This document shows positions 50,652 through 58,047 of a DNA stretch of 64,000 bases, piece after piece. A program made the position numbers and the translations under genes. The DNA comes from a virus, in IMG/VR virus record IMGVR_UViG_3300042482_001026, positions 1 to 64,000 of that record; one strand, 5' to 3'. A model generated the notes under the pieces. That model saw nothing but the letters and a program-made list of their open reading frames with translations. It ran no database searches and was not told the origin of the DNA. Numbering within the stretch: the stretch's first letter is position 1; each line of letters begins with the position of its first letter.

Positions 50652-51527
50652 CTATGTGGTTAATCCTATATGCTTGTAAAACGCTTTAAGCTCATCTTCC
50701 CGTTTGAAAAACATAGACGGCATGAACTTTACTTCTTGATGCGTGGTTAGCTTAGCCCGCCACAACAAATAAACGTAATCCAGCAACTTTTTAGAAACCT
50801 TTGTCAAACTAATGGATGGATCAGAATTTGTCATGAAGATGCGCCAGAGAAAATCTTCTGGCCTTGAGGGTTTTTGCTGTTTGTAATACTCACATGCTTT
50901 TTCATTGTGCCATGCGTTAAACACCGATAACGCTCGATCAAAATTCATGCCGGGGGTTTCATCTTCAAAGAACCGTTTACCGTTCGAGTAGTTGACGCCC
51001 ATGTAAGCATACAGACGGCTTAATCGATTAGGTTTGAACGGATGCACGAATCTGCGAGGATCACCAATTTCCGCCAATATGTTACCTACTGAATGTTTGT
51101 CAATAAACGGAATGAACGACATGAATGACCACGCAGGATGTTGCTTCAATGCTTTGTCAATTTGCTCGGGCGTACTGTCAGTCTGCAATGCCAACAATTT
51201 ATACGCAAAATATTCAGCCTTGTGCATAATCGCCGACCGATACTGCGGCTGCACCAACCCGTGCAGCGTCGCAATCACGTCCATAACCTCAGGCCCAAAC
51301 ACCAACCGTATTTGTGTGGTTGTGTCGTGAAACAATTCAAACAGGCGGCACATCAACGTTGCATTTTGAGGTGACGCCAACACAGAGATTTGTTTAAATT
51401 TGGCCGTTGGAAATGACCCGATAAATTCCACAACATCTTGTTCGGAATTACATACCGACAACGAATCGTCGGCGTACCAAACTGTTTCGTCATAAGCACA
51501 ATGAACTTTCAGGTTATTGTGCGTCAT
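50652..51527 (-). CDS. unknown protein (291 aa)
   Basis: A 291-aa protein from the ATG at 51527. The first 100 residues are mixed (ETVWYADDSLSVCNSEQDVV, FKQISVLASPQNATLMCRLF), the rest helical and aromatic with a basic end (KFMPSMFFKREDELKAFYKH). Located between the Rad50-like and SF2 genes. No motif recognised; co-transcription suggests a recombination or loading factor. Confidence 0.5.
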   Translation of the reverse strand: MTHNNLKVHCAYDETVWYADDSLSVCNSEQDVVEFIGSFPTAKFKQISVLASPQNATLMCRLFELFHDTTTQIRLVFGPEVMDVIATLHGLVQPQYRSAIMHKAEYFAYKLLALQTDSTPEQIDKALKQHPAWSFMSFIPFIDKHSVGNILAEIGDPRRFVHPFKPNRLSRLYAYMGVNYSNGKRFFEDETPGMNFDRALSVFNAWHNEKACEYYKQQKPSRPEDFLWRIFMTNSDPSISLTKVSKKLLDYVYLLWRAKLTTHQEVKFMPSMFFKREDELKAFYKHIGLTT

Positions 51528-51531
51528 GGCG

Positions 51532-53682
51532 TTATCCCAGTGTGATGATCTGATCAAAACATCCCCGCAGATTGTCTGCGTGTGTCACCATTATAATTTG
51601 CCGATGCCCCGAAATCTTTGTCGATAGCGAACTTAACGCGTCTGCCAAGAAACTCCGATTGTCTTCGTCGAGGTTTGCTGTTGGTTCGTCCAACGCCAGC
51701 AACCCGACAACAGACGCCAAAGACAGCCAGAACGCAATCGCCAAGATAACCTTCTGGCCCGTAGACAACCTACCTGCGGCCTGCGGTGGTTCCCCGGGTT
51801 TGTGCACGATGAACGTCAAATCATCGTGTGCCGTTTCAACCCAAAAGGGACTACCAAACTTGGCCAGATTATCGTTGATGCCTTGCTCCATCCTTTCCAT
51901 ATTGGCAACGGCAACGATGTTCGGCAATTTATCCCTATGCACAACCGTTCTGACTTGCTCCAACATTGACAGCAACTGACGCATCTTCTTGTTGCGCTTA
52001 ACCGACATGCGCAAATTATCTAGATCACGTTCGTAGCGTTGGATGCTTTTCTGATTGGCTGCAATTAGGCCTTCCAGTTTGGCAATCTCGACTGTCGTTG
52101 CATAATGCTTGCGGCGTCTGGCTGTCACGTGCTCTACAAGGTCTTCCGTAACCGTGTACGTTTTAGTGCCGGACTGAACGACCGTGTTGTCTTTGATCGT
52201 CGTCTCTACGTCTTTCAACTGTACAGAAAGCGCGCTCAACAAAGATGACGCTCTTGTTGATTCAATCTCGTGAATCCGTTCATCGGCTTCTGCACCACTC
52301 AATGCTTGCTTGTATTTCTCGTATTTATCAAGCACCGTGATAGCGTCTTCCAAATCTACAAGCGGTTCTTCTACCACAGGAATATTGTCCAGAACGGCAG
52401 TAGCTGACGCATGTGCTGCCGTTGCTGAACTCAAATCATCCTCATACGTTTTCTTCAGAATCAATGCTTGCTGAAGTGCTTGCAACGTTTTCTTGCGCAA
52501 CGTACACGCTTCTGTCAGCGTCAACAATTCTCTGCGGTATTCCACTAACTGAGCCTGCAACGAATCCACAGGCGTCAAACAAGTCGGACATACTACCTTC
52601 TTCGTGTTCTCAAACGTATCAAGAATCTTTGTCAACTCAGCAACACGCGCCAATCGTGTTTGCTGTTCTTCTTTCAACTGGTCGTACTGCTCTCGGGAAA
52701 CATCTTCAGGCGGCGTAAGCGCATCAAGTTTGCGTTGAGCTGCTGACACTTTAGCTTCGGCAGCTTTGCGTCGTTCTGTAACTGCCTCATATTGCCGCCA
52801 TGCTGTCTTAGCGTCTCGAGCTGTTGTTACCTGTTCTTCAATCTTAGTCAAACGTTCTTTGATCTTTTCCGTATGCGCAACGGCGTCAGTCACTGCTTGC
52901 TTGGCCGTAACCAGTTTAGTACTAGCGGTTTCGATCTTGTCGGTCAGCGTCTTCTGTGTCGCCTGCGCCGTTGTCAAATTCTCAAATGCTCTAACAATTG
53001 CCTCAAGCGTCAGCAACGTTTTCTGACTCAAGACCTGCTGCGTGCATTCATCAATCTTTTCCTGCACCGTACTGGTCTCAGACGTGAGGCTAGCAATGTT
53101 GGCCATCAATTGGTCGCTGTTATCTACGGTTGTCTGCACCGAAGATGAGTTGGACAGAATGAACCTGCCCAGTGCCAACCACACCGTTTCGCAATGCTCA
53201 GTACCACACAACTTCTGAAACGCTTTCTTGCGGTCGCCGTCTGTAGCCGCAAGGAAGTCGTAGATCAAATGCTGCTGCTTGAAGACAAACCTGTCCAATA
53301 CCCCAAACTCAACACCCAGAATGTTCTTGAGTTCTTCGGCGATCTTTTCGGAGTTGGTAATCTCAATCCCGGGAGTGTCGGCATACGTGAAAACACTCTT
53401 GTTGGGGCGCAAGCTACGGCACAGTTTGAAGTGCACGTTGTTGTGTTCTACTTCAATCTCGGCAAAAGCCTTGTCTGTGGGTTTAGCTTGATTGTTGATG
53501 CAATCCGCTTTGACACCCTCGAACCGACTCCAGTCATTGGTCAACACTGCGTAGAGCAAGTTGACCACCGTTGATTTTCCACACCCGTTTCTGCCGACAA
53601 TCCCGACAAGCCCACACTTGAAATCAATCTCCAATTTCTTGTGCGGACCCACATTCAACACTGTCAATTTCTTGATGTACAT
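51532..53682 (-). CDS. SbcC/Rad50-like (gp46-like) ATPase
   Basis: A 716-aa protein. Walker A VGRNGCGKSTVVNLL (29-43), Q-loop region FVFKQQHLIYDFL, long coiled-coil arms with a central zinc hook VVCPTCLTPVDSL (about 362-374), the ABC signature RLSTGQKVILAIAFWLS (about 638) and Walker B GLLALDEPTANLDEDN with the D-loop. Together with the 53624 product it would form the Mre11-Rad50 type nuclease that processes DNA ends for recombination-dependent replication. Start behind GAGGAGAG; the first 59 nt overlap the upstream gene. Confidence 0.9.
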   Translation of the reverse strand: MYIKKLTVLNVGPHKKLEIDFKCGLVGIVGRNGCGKSTVVNLLYAVLTNDWSRFEGVKADCINNQAKPTDKAFAEIEVEHNNVHFKLCRSLRPNKSVFTYADTPGIEITNSEKIAEELKNILGVEFGVLDRFVFKQQHLIYDFLAATDGDRKKAFQKLCGTEHCETVWLALGRFILSNSSSVQTTVDNSDQLMANIASLTSETSTVQEKIDECTQQVLSQKTLLTLEAIVRAFENLTTAQATQKTLTDKIETASTKLVTAKQAVTDAVAHTEKIKERLTKIEEQVTTARDAKTAWRQYEAVTERRKAAEAKVSAAQRKLDALTPPEDVSREQYDQLKEEQQTRLARVAELTKILDTFENTKKVVCPTCLTPVDSLQAQLVEYRRELLTLTEACTLRKKTLQALQQALILKKTYEDDLSSATAAHASATAVLDNIPVVEEPLVDLEDAITVLDKYEKYKQALSGAEADERIHEIESTRASSLLSALSVQLKDVETTIKDNTVVQSGTKTYTVTEDLVEHVTARRRKHYATTVEIAKLEGLIAANQKSIQRYERDLDNLRMSVKRNKKMRQLLSMLEQVRTVVHRDKLPNIVAVANMERMEQGINDNLAKFGSPFWVETAHDDLTFIVHKPGEPPQAAGRLSTGQKVILAIAFWLSLASVVGLLALDEPTANLDEDNRSFLADALSSLSTKISGHRQIIMVTHADNLRGCFDQIITLG

Positions 53683-54775
53683 CGTCTCTCCTCAGCCATT
53701 CCTGTCTCAAAGCTTCTAGTTCGGCGTCAACATTTGTTGCGGCCAGAAAACGAGAAACTACAGAAAACAGGCGGGGATCTTCCTCTGGATCTACAGCCAA
53801 TCTCAGCAATGACGTTGGCGTAAGCACTTCTACATTTGTCGTGGGTGCGGAGACTACCAGCCTCTCCTTGGCCTTAGGTGTTTCCTTCAAGAACAAGTGC
53901 ACCTTGTCTACACACGCCGCTTCCAATCGTCTGGCTGCGTCGTGAAGCTCGGCGTTGTACTTCACCCTCAGATACGGTCTGCGTATGTGCGGTGGTAAAT
54001 GTTCTGACTCCGATGCCAACTGTTCAATACGCGCGGGCAGTTCTGATAAGTATTTATCTAATGTCGGGTCATCTGTGATCTCGACATCATCTAGTGTTGG
54101 TCTGACTTTAAGTTCTCCGACCATCCAGTGATCGTCGGCGTGAAGCATAAAATATTTATCGGGCTGCTCGTCGATTGACTGCCGACACGTCGATCCCGGC
54201 GAATACACAGTAACGGGCTGACCTGTCTTGCCTGTGGTGTGAAAGACTTTGTGCACATGCAAATCACCCGTGAAGATTGTGGACACATGCGGCACGTCAC
54301 TGAAGTTAGCTTCGGGCGTCGTGATACCGCCCATGAACTCTCCCCACACCTGATGGCTGACCAGAATATCAGTGTCCACAGGGATCAGCGCAAATTCATC
54401 GTGAATACGATCGGCTGGCTGCCAATCCATACCGTAAATCGTTACACCGTTAATCATTACGTGACGACCGTGTAAATGTGTGGCGTGAGCATGGGCCGAC
54501 AACCACGTGGGATTGTCTCTGTCGTGCTGCCCTTGAATAAAATAGAAGGGGATATTCGCATCCCTAAGTCTGTCTAGTTGACGAAAGAACTCTCGTATTG
54601 GATAGGCCCGATTTCGTTGCTTATCGATTAGGTCGCCGGCCCCAATAACCGCCGAGACTTTCTTAGTCACGGCATGCGTCACAATTTGTTCAAGGGCAAA
54701 TGCAGCGTCACCAGCTACGGCACGAGTTGTCCATGCCGATTCCTGCAAATGCGCATCAGCAAAAAACAAAAGCAT
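53624..54775 (-). CDS. SbcD/Mre11-like (gp47-like) nuclease
   Basis: A 383-aa protein with the calcineurin-like phosphoesterase motifs in order: LLFFADAHLQES (D7, H9), VSAVIGAGDLIDKQR (D48), YFIQGQHDRDNPTW (the GNHD/N block), ILVSHQVWGEF and STIFTGDLHVHKVF (metal-binding histidines). The C-terminal 170 residues are a helical tail that would contact the Rad50-like arm. It is the nuclease half of the 51532 pair. The start has AGGAG; it overlaps the ATPase gene by 59 nt, so the two are coupled. Confidence 0.85.
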   Translation of the reverse strand: MLLFFADAHLQESAWTTRAVAGDAAFALEQIVTHAVTKKVSAVIGAGDLIDKQRNRAYPIREFFRQLDRLRDANIPFYFIQGQHDRDNPTWLSAHAHATHLHGRHVMINGVTIYGMDWQPADRIHDEFALIPVDTDILVSHQVWGEFMGGITTPEANFSDVPHVSTIFTGDLHVHKVFHTTGKTGQPVTVYSPGSTCRQSIDEQPDKYFMLHADDHWMVGELKVRPTLDDVEITDDPTLDKYLSELPARIEQLASESEHLPPHIRRPYLRVKYNAELHDAARRLEAACVDKVHLFLKETPKAKERLVVSAPTTNVEVLTPTSLLRLAVDPEEDPRLFSVVSRFLAATNVDAELEALRQEWLRRDDVHQEIDSVECGSAQEIGD

Positions 54776-54809
54776 TGTTTGCTCCTGAGTATTGTTACAA
54801 CAACGCGTT

Positions 54810-55319
54810 TTAAATAGTGAAGACCAATGCGGCGTAAGGACTGTCTAAATTGTTTGCAAGTTTTAATTGCACAACACGTACGTTGCCGTCTATTTTAAAA
54901 TCTTCACGTTTAATTGCGTCTTGAATTGAACTTGTTAATTCCGCTTCGTGGTTTTCGTTGTATGTGTCTTCATTATTTAGATCAAACGAAAGACCTACAA
55001 CTTGCACCGTTACATCTAATTGCATTTGTATTGCGGCGTCATACGTTTTCTTGTACCGTCTTTCGTTAAAAATTGCATTAAAATCGTGTTGTCGTCGATT
55101 AAAAACTAAGAACGGCTGGTTTTCGTCAAAGATAGCCACCATATCCTCTAAAACGTCTTTTTTCATTTCTTCTGCGGTTATACAATCAGCAAGAGAATAC
55201 GGCGTATCTTTAACTTCGTCGTAAACAGAAACTGACATTTCTAATTGTTCGTCTGTAAAACCTTTTAACACTTTTAACAAATCTTTGTACGAAGGGTGCC
55301 TTTCGTTAAACCGTGACAT
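54810..55319 (-). CDS. unknown protein (169 aa)
   Basis: A 169-aa protein with a helical first half (YKDLLKVLKGFTDEQLEMSV, DCITAEEMKKDVLEDMVAIF), and a beta-rich second half (AIQMQLDVTVQVVGLSFDLN, FKIDGNVRVVQLKLANNLDS). No family recognised. GCGAGG precedes the ATG. It is the last gene before the replication block. Confidence 0.5.
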   Translation of the reverse strand: MSRFNERHPSYKDLLKVLKGFTDEQLEMSVSVYDEVKDTPYSLADCITAEEMKKDVLEDMVAIFDENQPFLVFNRRQHDFNAIFNERRYKKTYDAAIQMQLDVTVQVVGLSFDLNNEDTYNENHEAELTSSIQDAIKREDFKIDGNVRVVQLKLANNLDSPYAALVFTI

Positions 55320-55335
55320 ATCAACCTCGCTTAAA

Positions 55336-55545
55336 TTACTCTTCAGTCCAAAATGCTTTTCCGTTTAACTTATCTGCGTATTTTGTATTTTCTAGTCCGT
55401 GCAACCCAACGGTGTAATTATTTAATGTGCACACGATGTAATAATTTTCTTTATTTTTTATAACTTGATATGCCTTAGTGTCAGCAAATACAGTTTTACC
55501 TGCGTCAACGGCTTTTTTTATCTTTTCAATTGTGTCTAGTTTCAC
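55336..55545 (-). CDS. unknown small protein (69 aa)
   Basis: A 69-aa protein starting at GTG (55545) with GGAGATGATGC upstream, overlapping the stop of the small gene at 55542 as GTGA. Helical N-terminus (KLDTIEKIKKAVDAGKTV) and beta-rich rest (YYIVCTLNNYTVGLHGLE). No family recognised. Confidence 0.5.
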   Translation of the reverse strand: MKLDTIEKIKKAVDAGKTVFADTKAYQVIKNKENYYIVCTLNNYTVGLHGLENTKYADKLNGKAFWTEE

Positions 55546-55631
55546 GCATCATCTCCTACTAACGTTGTAACGTATTGTGCCAATTCTTTGCTAAGAATAA
55601 AAAGCAGTTGAGCTAAACCCGTGCTGTTCAT
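55542..55631 (-). CDS. 29-aa peptide sharing its 3' end with the 55959 gene
   Basis: A very short frame, MNSTGLAQLLFILSKELA to the end YVTTLVGDDA. Its last codons and the ribosome-binding site that follows match the 3' end of the 55959 gene over 22 bp with one mismatch. It ends in a GTGA overlap with the next gene. It may be a leader or remnant rather than an independent protein. Confidence 0.35.
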   Translation of the reverse strand: MNSTGLAQLLFILSKELAQYVTTLVGDDA

Positions 55632-55638
55632 CTCTATC

Positions 55639-55962
55639 TCACACCCCGTTGTTATTTTCGTCGGCGTCTATGCGTTTTATTTTTAAAGCTTTTTTAATCG
55701 TTCTACTGAGGTGTTCTTTTGTTATTACAAAATCAATTTCATCCGACAGATCACACATAATGTGCTGGGGACCGCCGTATAATTCTTCTTTGTCAATTAA
55801 ATACCGTTCGCAACATTTTTTTGTATTTTCAACGTTCGGACAATTACCGCCGCAATAATAACATGGCGACGTCATCATGCTTTTATTTGCGTTTTCTAAA
55901 TTTTTTGACAAATACTCTAAAGCCGCAAGCAATATAAAACGGTCTCGTCTTTTCATTTTCAT
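55639..55962 (-). CDS. unknown cysteine-rich small protein (107 aa)
   Basis: A 107-aa protein with YYCGGNCPNVENTKKCCERY in the middle (about 35-54), which could bind zinc through four or five cysteines. The N-terminus (RRDRFILLAALEYLSKNL) and C-terminus (EHLSRTIKKALKIKRIDADE) are helical and basic. It starts with an ATGA overlap on the upstream gene. Function unknown. Confidence 0.5.
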   Translation of the reverse strand: MKMKRRDRFILLAALEYLSKNLENANKSMMTSPCYYCGGNCPNVENTKKCCERYLIDKEELYGGPQHIMCDLSDEIDFVITKEHLSRTIKKALKIKRIDADENNNGV

Positions 55963-56129
55963 TCGCCGTCTCCTACTAGCGTTGTAACGTTACGTAATTC
56001 CTCAAAGAAAGCGTCTCTTTCCAAACCCATGCGATCTAGGATTTTGTTCAATGTTTTTGGTGATACAACATTTAGTGCGTTTACAACTTCAAGCACTGCG
56101 CACAAACCGCTGTATTGTTTCTGTGTCAT
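55959..56129 (-). CDS. unknown small helical protein (56 aa)
   Basis: A 56-aa protein started at the ATG at 56129 behind GGAG; it makes ATGA with the upstream stop. TQKQYSGLCAVLEVVNALNV and SPKTLNKILDRMGLERDAFF suggest two helical hairpins. The end RNVTTLVGDGE is shared with the 29-aa peptide at 55542. Function unknown. Confidence 0.5.
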   Translation of the reverse strand: MTQKQYSGLCAVLEVVNALNVVSPKTLNKILDRMGLERDAFFEELRNVTTLVGDGE

Positions 56130-56317
56130 TTTGGGTTCTCCGTCACTGCTATAATCGTACAAGTCCCCGACTCAGATTCGCACCATTCAACGTCAGATTC
56201 ACCAGACATGGCGCGATCCAAGACTAAATCTTCCGCTGCTTCTCTATCAACAGCTTCAACATCAATGTCTGCGCTCATAACCACGTCACGTAAAACTCTA
56301 ATGCGATACTTTGGCAT
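56126..56317 (-). CDS. DpnD/PcfM-like small protein, copy 1 (63 aa)
   Basis: A 63-aa protein started at the ATG at 56317 (MPKYRIRVLRDVVMSADID). Its opening, and the AAGGAG site before it, are identical over 24 bp of DNA to those of the 56319 gene. The layout (strand-strand, VEA..REA helix) resembles DpnD/PcfM-type small proteins, whose function is unknown. It ends GTCTIIAVTENPK. Confidence 0.55.
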   Translation of the reverse strand: MPKYRIRVLRDVVMSADIDVEAVDREAAEDLVLDRAMSGESDVEWCESESGTCTIIAVTENPK

Positions 56318-56318
56318 A

Positions 56319-56543
56319 TCATTCTCCTTGGCCGTCTTCACCGTCTTCACCGTCTTCACCGTCTTCACCGTCTTCGCCTTCAGCCGAAATTAATTGTGTC
56401 CCTAAGCTTTCTGTATCATAATCGGTCTCAGGACCGTACATTACAATTTCGCACGCTTTCTCCTTCGCCTCTTTTCGGCTATTTGCTTCCACCTCTACCT
56501 TATGATGCAGAATCTCTTCAAAGATCACTTCATACTTTGGCAT
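56319..56543 (-). CDS. DpnD/PcfM-like small protein, copy 2, with EDG repeat tail (74 aa)
   Basis: A 74-aa protein started at the ATG at 56543 (MPKYEVIFEEILHHKVEVEA). Compared with copy 1 it keeps MPKY, VEA and the EA.E helix and adds an acidic tail of five EDG-type repeats. The tail codons run into the ribosome-binding site of copy 1. The two genes arose by duplication. Confidence 0.55.
   Translation of the reverse strand: MPKYEVIFEEILHHKVEVEANSRKEAKEKACEIVMYGPETDYDTESLGTQLISAEGEDGEDGEDGEDGEDGQGE
56332..56376 (-). repeat. 9-bp tandem repeat, five copies
   Basis: ccgtcttca is repeated four times (56332-56367) and once as ccgtcttcg (56368-56376). On the coding strand it encodes GEDGEDGED. 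Copy number is likely to vary. Confidence 0.95.
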
Positions 56544-56544
56544 A

Positions 56545-56799
56545 TCATTCTCCTTTGGCAAAAGAACTAAACGTCAACAAATTAGGATTAACATCAATCA
56601 ACATTCCAGTCCCAATAAATGATCGAAAATCATCATCATCATCACAATCACAATACATATGGGCTGTAGCTTCGACTCGCAGCAATTTGTCATCGTCTGG
56701 ACTCCAATACAAAACCCGTACTGGTGTTCCCTTAGGAATGTAATCCCCGTCATTGATATATGTTTCGTCAAGCCGGCAAAACATTTCGTTACGACTCAT
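56545..56799 (-). CDS. unknown small protein (84 aa)
   Basis: An 84-aa beta-rich protein (GDYIPKGTPVRVLYWSPDDD, LRVEATAHMYCDCDDDDDF, GTGMLIDVNPNLLTFSSFAK) with an acidic cysteine patch CDCDDDDD. It starts at the ATG at 56799 with GGAGTAG upstream. No family recognised. Confidence 0.5.
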   Translation of the reverse strand: MSRNEMFCRLDETYINDGDYIPKGTPVRVLYWSPDDDKLLRVEATAHMYCDCDDDDDFRSFIGTGMLIDVNPNLLTFSSFAKGE

Positions 56800-56829
56800 C
56801 TCACTACTCCTTTGAGTTACGCATTTCCT

Positions 56830-57042
56830 CTAATTAGCCATTTCGCCCTTATTCACAATGTCGAAAGTTGGGTTAGGTAGGAACCGGAACTGCCCACTAC
56901 GGTAATGCCGCAGTATGCCATCCGACTCCGATACTATGGCAAACACGTCGTTGGAAAACGCGCCGCCGTCTCGCACGTAAACTAGCATGCCGTATCCGAG
57001 AGGAGTCTGCACCGGCATTGGATTCCTAAATTCGTAAATCAT
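56830..57042 (-). CDS. unknown small protein (70 aa)
   Basis: A 70-aa beta-rich protein (FRNPMPVQTPLGYGMLVYVR, AFSNDVFAIVSESDGILRHY). It makes ATGA with the upstream stop. It resembles the 29859 product in size and in the YVRD element but not clearly in sequence. Function unknown. Confidence 0.5.
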   Translation of the reverse strand: MIYEFRNPMPVQTPLGYGMLVYVRDGGAFSNDVFAIVSESDGILRHYRSGQFRFLPNPTFDIVNKGEMAN

Positions 57043-57374
57043 TTGTTAACTTCGTCCTCACGTATTAGTTTTCCAATTAAATTGTTTGCCTCATCAAGTG
57101 CCTCATACGAAAAACCGTCTGAGTCTTCTCCATCTTCAATCTCCAAAATTGTCTCAAAAGACTTAACAAGCGCAATCAACGCGCTGAGCAAGCTTGGAGC
57201 TTCATTAATCAACTTGGCATTTGCTTCTTTGTTTTTTCCGTAAACAGTTACAGACTCCCACTCTAATGCTTGTTTCCCTCGCTCCGGATGAGGCACATGG
57301 AGAATTGTTCCCCACAACGAGTTGTAATGCTTATCGAACTGCCACTGAATGTTCCACGGTCCTTCTGTATGCAC
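57039..57374 (-). CDS. unknown small protein (111 aa)
   Basis: A 111-aa protein. GTG start at 57374 behind AGGAG. The first half (EGPWNIQWQFDKHYNSLWGT) is like the N-terminus of common phage proteins of unknown role that begin 'H.p.PW...'; NKEANAKLINEAPSLLSALI and a helical acidic end follow, in the pattern of DUF-type 'ANA.LI..AP.LL..L' phage proteins. Role unknown. Confidence 0.6.
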   Translation of the reverse strand: MHTEGPWNIQWQFDKHYNSLWGTILHVPHPERGKQALEWESVTVYGKNKEANAKLINEAPSLLSALIALVKSFETILEIEDGEDSDGFSYEALDEANNLIGKLIREDEVNK

Positions 57375-57383
57375 AATCAGCTC

Positions 57384-57515
57384 CTATACGTCAAATAGAA
57401 CGCGCAACAGCTCTTGCAACCTGCGCACTTCACTTGCCACTTTGTGTAATTGCTTGATACAACCGACGGCGTCAAAGCCGTCGATTGTCTTCTTGTCCGT
57501 AGACTCTTTAATCAT
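57384..57515 (-). CDS. small helical protein (43 aa)
   Basis: A 43-aa frame below the length filter: MIKESTDKKTIDGFDAVGCI followed by an amphipathic helix (HKVASEVRRLQELLRVLFDV). It overlaps the upstream stop by 8 nt and its stop is followed at once by the AGGAG of the next gene, the usual spacing here. A 7-bp hairpin (57464-57483) lies inside it. Plausible but unproven. Confidence 0.45.
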   Translation of the reverse strand: MIKESTDKKTIDGFDAVGCIKQLHKVASEVRRLQELLRVLFDV

Positions 57516-58047
57516 CGTTTTTGGAAACTTTGCAACGGCGCGGTCCGTAATGTCCATTGGTCGTCCTCACCACGTCAATGATGCGCGTGGTGTGCAACTC
57601 ACCACACATCTCTATATATTTGACGTTTTGAGCCAACTCTCCAAGCTTACAAGGGCTGTTTCGGTATTCAGCTCCCTTGACAAACGTCGTAGGTTTAAGC
57701 GCCTGCATAACGTCAGGCCACTCATCAGTCGAACCTTCAATGACGTAATCCACAAACTTGCACGCCAACAAAATGTCTAATCGTTCGGCAAATGAATAGA
57801 AAGGTCTAGAGTCACCTTTTAACTTTTTCACAGACTCATCGGTGTCCAAACCGACAATCAACCGCGCACCCAGATAATGTGCTTCACGCAACAAATGCAC
57901 GTGCCCGGCGTGAAACAAGTCAAAGCAACCCACAGTAAAAACTATGGGTTGCGAAAACTCTAGTGCCCGTAACTGGTTGAATGTTTCTACTTTGGACAAG
58001 TCCACACCAATCGTAGTAATGTCATACCCGTTACGGAATATTCTCAT
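57508..58047 (-). CDS. HldE C-terminal-like nucleotidyltransferase
   Basis: A 179-aa cytidylyltransferase-family protein. FTVGCFDLFHAGHVHLLREA holds the HxGH motif (46-49), LIVGLDTDESVKKLKGDSRPF the second block (with the K.RP sequence), and FVKGAEYRNSPCKLGELAQN the third. This is the pattern of the adenylyltransferase half of HldE (D-glycero-beta-D-manno-heptose-1-phosphate adenylyltransferase) and of glycerol-3-phosphate cytidylyltransferases. With the 58044 kinase it would make an ADP-sugar. In many bacteria the two halves are one protein; here they are separate, coupled by ATGA. Confidence 0.8.
   Translation of the reverse strand: MRIFRNGYDITTIGVDLSKVETFNQLRALEFSQPIVFTVGCFDLFHAGHVHLLREAHYLGARLIVGLDTDESVKKLKGDSRPFYSFAERLDILLACKFVDYVIEGSTDEWPDVMQALKPTTFVKGAEYRNSPCKLGELAQNVKYIEMCGELHTTRIIDVVRTTNGHYGPRRCKVSKNDD

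Noticed and set aside
57925-57952. 8-bp inverted repeat (GCAACCCA/TGGGTTGC) in the nucleotidyltransferase gene
   Set aside because: Single repeat with a 12-nt loop and only a short T-run; likely chance in conserved codons.
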